DNA of 64,000 bases. Origin: Ichthyophis bannanicus. Its lineage: Eukaryota > Chordata > Amphibia > Gymnophiona > Ichthyophiidae. The stretch's first letter is position 1, and each line of letters opens with the position of its first letter. The stretch covers positions 17,795,080-17,859,079 of the forward strand of contig CM066033.1 of the NCBI GenBank assembly GCA_033557465.1, written 5' to 3'. The position numbers were made by a program, and so were the translations under genes. This document shows, piece after piece, positions 61,089-64,000 of the stretch. The notes beneath the pieces were generated by a model. That model saw nothing but the letters and a program-made list of their open reading frames with translations. It was not told where the DNA came from and ran no database searches.

Positions 61089-63992
61089 CTAGACAGTCAA
61101 GTGCGAGCATTTGGCCGACTGCACGAAATCTGTGAGTAATTTCCATTTAGACACCTGGTAGCGGGCCTGAAGGGAAGGGGTAGCCCTACGAGGAATTTGT
61201 TCAAACTTACTGTATAGACAGACACAATTCCACCATTCTAGAGGACTCAGTGAAGAGCTATTTTTCCAATATTTCATGATTAACGATATGGCAATACCCA
61301 TTAGAAAGTCAAGGAGGAAGTAAGCAGACTTCGGGAGAGAGGGGATGCCCGCTGCAGAACGGAGTCCCACTATTTTCCAGGAGAGTGGTTCAGTAAAGTG
61401 TAAGATAGATTGAATACGACCCCAGACCCGGCTCCAGTAGTGTTGTAGTGCGGGGCATTCGTACATGACATGAGTGAGGGTGCCTGTAGCTGCATGGCAA
61501 GTCCAACATTGATTACTCAGAGTGGAAGTCCATTTGGCCAGTCTATCAGGGGTATAGAAACAGCGATGGGCAAAGAAGAAAAGCGTCTGGGTTAAGGAAG
61601 CCGAGCGGGAAACACGAACCACTTTGCTCCAGAAGAGGTTCCAATGTTCAGGGGTTAGAGTTACACCCAATTCTCGCTCCCAAGTCTGCTGTGCAGAAGG
61701 GGGGACAGCATTCTGAGGAGCACAAAGAGTTTTATAAAAGGTGGAAGCAACACCGGACTGAGCCCCAATAAAGGAGACCACCTCAGTTATCCCTTGGTCA
61801 TGAGGAGTTAGTGGGGGAAAAACCCCAGCACTCTTGAGACAGTGCTGCAACTGAAGCAGTTGAAAATAGTATTTAGAAGGAAGGCCAAACTCACAATGGA
61901 GCTCATTAATGGACTTCCAGCGAGCATTGTGAAACAGTTGATTGGGAGTCCAGATGCCTCTGGAATACCAGGGACTCCAGGCCACCGGCTTATGTTGAAT
62001 TTGGAATCGAGCATTATGCCAAATTGGAAGCCTATCTAGTGGGCAAGCTAGGGAATCTAGGGAGCTGATGAGAACATTGAAGGAGCGAAGTGTATCCAGG
62101 AGCATTGGTGGATAGTGGGCATCCAGTGGGAAAGTCATTCCAGGGAGATAGCTAAGTGGAATGGGCTTACAGAGGTCTTCTTCTATATCTAACCATATTG
62201 GTCTGGACGGGAAAGAAGCGTCCAACCAACGGGCACCCTGTTTGAGAAGAAAAGAGAGGTGATAGTTGAAAAAATCAGGAAATCTTATCCCACCATGTTC
62301 CTTATCTGACTGAAGTTTATGTTTCGCTATTCTAGGCGGTTTGTTCTGCCACAAAAATCTGATCAACAGGCCCTCGATATCTTTGTAGGTATGTCGAGGG
62401 AGAAGGCACGGTAACATTTCTAAGACATAATTAACCTTGGGAACAATCATCATCTTTATGGTATCCATACGGCCCCACCACGTAAGAGTAAGTGGAGACC
62501 AACGTTGGGTGAGCTCACGGACCTTGGTGATTAAATTTTTGACATTAAAAGCGACGGTTTCTTCGAGAGGATAACAGTAATGTACCCCTAAATATTTTAC
62601 CATACGGGGCTGCCATACAAAAGGAAAGGTTTGCAAGTCTGCTTGGTGAACCTGGTGGTTTAGGGGAAAGGCGACTGATTTGGTCCAATTAATTTTGTAA
62701 CCTGAAAGTTGAGAATAGCGGTCAATTAGATCCAGAACAACAGATACGGAGTCTAAGGAAACAAAAAGCATAAGATCATCTGCATACGCTGAGACTTTTA
62801 TATCCCGACGGGGAAAGGGAGCGCCGTGGATATGTGGAGACTGACGGATTAACAGGATTAGGGGTTCTAACGCAAGATCAAAAAGTAAGGGGGAAAGTGG
62901 GCACCCCTGACGGGTGCCTCTTTGCAGTAAAAATGGCTGGGACTTCAATGTGTTGGCACAGACACTAGCAGTTGGTTGAGAGTATAGCACTTGAAGGCAA
63001 CGGAGAAAATTATCGCCGAAACCAAACCAACGGAGGGTCGCAAATAGGAATGGCCATTCTAGCCGGTCAAAGGCTTTTTCGGCATCTAGGGAAAGGCCAA
63101 CCAATGGACGATCGTGGGAGGCCATATTAGTTAGTACATGACAAAGAGTCCTGGCATTATCAGCAGTTGATCTGCCGGGAATAAATCCACATTGATCTGG
63201 ATGTATTAAAGTGGTCATTTTGTGAGAGAGCCGAGTAGAAAGAATAGTGGCGAAGATTTTATAATCTGCGTTAAGCAGGGAGATGGGTCGGTAATTGGCT
63301 GTCAGGTGTGGGTCTCTCCCCTCCTTCTCAAAGACCACTATGTTGGCCTCTGAAAAGGAACCAAGGGAGGATCCGTCGGCTACTAGGGTAGTAAAGTATT
63401 GCTGCAAAAACGGGGCCAGATCAGAGCTGAAAGTTTTGAAGAACTCAGCCGGAAGGCTGTCTGGACCCGCAGCACGGCCGGAGGCACATCTTTTAATTGC
63501 ATCCTGTATTTCCACAAGAGTAAACGAATGATCAAGGGCCGTGCATTCCTCAGCCGAGAGAGTAGGACGCTGTACACCAGCTAACAAGCGGTCGAAATGT
63601 TCAGGAACAAACTCACATTCAGATTTATACAAGCTAGCATAAAAATCGCGAAAAAGCTCTAAAATCTCATGATCTTTTGTGACAAGGCCATTCCCAGATG
63701 GGCTTCGGAGAGCTGCTACCCGTTTGGCTTCTTTTTTCCCCTTCAAAGCATTAGCTAGTAGTTTACCAGCGCGATTATTTTCCCGGTAATACAATCCCTG
63801 CTGGGATGCTATATTTCTAACAGCGGCATTATGCAAAATCTTGTTGTACTGAAAACGGAGACGTTGCAAACGAAGCAGAACACATGGGTCTGTTCGGGAC
63901 GTAAGAATACGTTCACCAGCCTGTATCTGTTGTTCAAGGATCACCAATTGTTGCCTTCTTTGTTTCCCAAGACGGATTTGATAACTAGTCAC
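61089..63992 (-). CDS. L1/Tx1-type ORF2, RT and C-terminal domain, open to the window edge
   Basis: 967 codons without a stop; the endonuclease lies beyond position 64000. Reading on the minus strand: a linker helix region, then RT with CASGRAAGPDSLPAEFF, NYRPISLLNADYKI, PDQCGFIPGRST, LSLDAEKAFDRLEWPFL, TRQGCPLSPLLF and SAYADDLMLF. The thumb follows (VKYLGVHY, RWSPLTLTWWGRM). The C-terminal Cys-His motif CWTCHAATGTLTHVMYEC (C-x2-C-x7-H-x4-C) is typical of L1 ORF2. All catalytic residues seen are intact, so this copy is young and might encode active RT. It makes cDNA at a nicked target by its own endonuclease. The first Met is near the edge and is not the native start. Confidence 0.9.
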   Translation of the reverse strand: MTSYQIRLGKQRRQQLVILEQQIQAGERILTSRTDPCVLLRLQRLRFQYNKILHNAAVRNIASQQGLYYRENNRAGKLLANALKGKKEAKRVAALRSPSGNGLVTKDHEILELFRDFYASLYKSECEFVPEHFDRLLAGVQRPTLSAEECTALDHSFTLVEIQDAIKRCASGRAAGPDSLPAEFFKTFSSDLAPFLQQYFTTLVADGSSLGSFSEANIVVFEKEGRDPHLTANYRPISLLNADYKIFATILSTRLSHKMTTLIHPDQCGFIPGRSTADNARTLCHVLTNMASHDRPLVGLSLDAEKAFDRLEWPFLFATLRWFGFGDNFLRCLQVLYSQPTASVCANTLKSQPFLLQRGTRQGCPLSPLLFDLALEPLILLIRQSPHIHGAPFPRRDIKVSAYADDLMLFVSLDSVSVVLDLIDRYSQLSGYKINWTKSVAFPLNHQVHQADLQTFPFVWQPRMVKYLGVHYCYPLEETVAFNVKNLITKVRELTQRWSPLTLTWWGRMDTIKMMIVPKVNYVLEMLPCLLPRHTYKDIEGLLIRFLWQNKPPRIAKHKLQSDKEHGGIRFPDFFNYHLSFLLKQGARWLDASFPSRPIWLDIEEDLCKPIPLSYLPGMTFPLDAHYPPMLLDTLRSFNVLISSLDSLACPLDRLPIWHNARFQIQHKPVAWSPWYSRGIWTPNQLFHNARWKSINELHCEFGLPSKYYFQLLQLQHCLKSAGVFPPLTPHDQGITEVVSFIGAQSGVASTFYKTLCAPQNAVPPSAQQTWERELGVTLTPEHWNLFWSKVVRVSRSASLTQTLFFFAHRCFYTPDRLAKWTSTLSNQCWTCHAATGTLTHVMYECPALQHYWSRVWGRIQSILHFTEPLSWKIVGLRSAAGIPSLPKSAYFLLDFLMGIAISLIMKYWKNSSSLSPLEWWNCVCLYSKFEQIPRRATPSLQARYQVSKWKLLTDFVQSAKCSHLTV

Positions 63993-64000
63993 CGTGGCTC

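Overview
The window is vertebrate genomic DNA, not bacterial: spliced exons with GT-AG borders, a KRAB-A exon of 127 bp, and dense layers of CR1, L2, L1/Tx1, DIRS, Ty3/gypsy, endogenous retrovirus (ERV), hAT and SINE sequence. Together, CR1 and L2 LINEs, several DIRS copies, a young L1 with an open ORF2 and a KRAB gene point to an amphibian. A caecilian is my best guess; this is an inference from repeat content, not a database match.

Layout. 0-3.5 kb: a DIRS remnant, then the 3' end of a Ty3/gypsy element with a dUTPase domain and its 3' LTR. 3.5-9.1 kb: C-rich unassigned DNA, the 5' half of a CR1 (+), and a decayed Tx1/L1-type LINE (-). 9.2-12.1 kb: a spliced Myb/SANT-like gene (-) with a 94-bp minisatellite in its first intron. 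12.2-16.8 kb: copy 1 of a long interspersed repeat, carrying an ERV-type solo LTR and a hAT MITE. 17.3-22.1 kb: a decayed gamma-type ERV (+). 24.1-44.6 kb: a KRAB-domain gene (+) with five or six exons. Its introns hold a second ERV of related gag-pol type (-, 24.9-30.6 kb), CR1 and DIRS pieces, a solo LTR and copy 2 of the long repeat. 45.7-47.6 kb: a hAT-type non-autonomous element with a hairpin and a G-run minisatellite. 48-59.2 kb: two DIRS elements in tandem. The second is split by an L2 LINE and by a solo LTR, which is itself split by another hAT element. 59.2-64 kb: L1 pieces, including an L1 ORF2 (-) that is open for 967 codons to the window edge.

Only two sets of exons look like genes outside simple transposon cores. 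One is the KRAB gene, whose zinc-finger exon is not in the window. The other is the Myb/SANT-like gene, which may itself belong to a Harbinger-type transposon. Nearly everything else is mobile DNA, and target-site duplications allow several nesting events to be ordered.

The best candidate for something undescribed is a long LTR family (2082-3511, 35063-36433, 53774-57577). In all three copies a reading frame is open from the first nucleotide of the LTR for 280 to 360 codons. In the third copy the frame is broken only by a hAT insertion whose precise loss would keep it in frame. Other leads are hammerhead-ribozyme-like folds, two unrelated-ended hAT elements sharing one internal module in opposite orientation, and a UAG gag-pol junction shared by the two ERVs.
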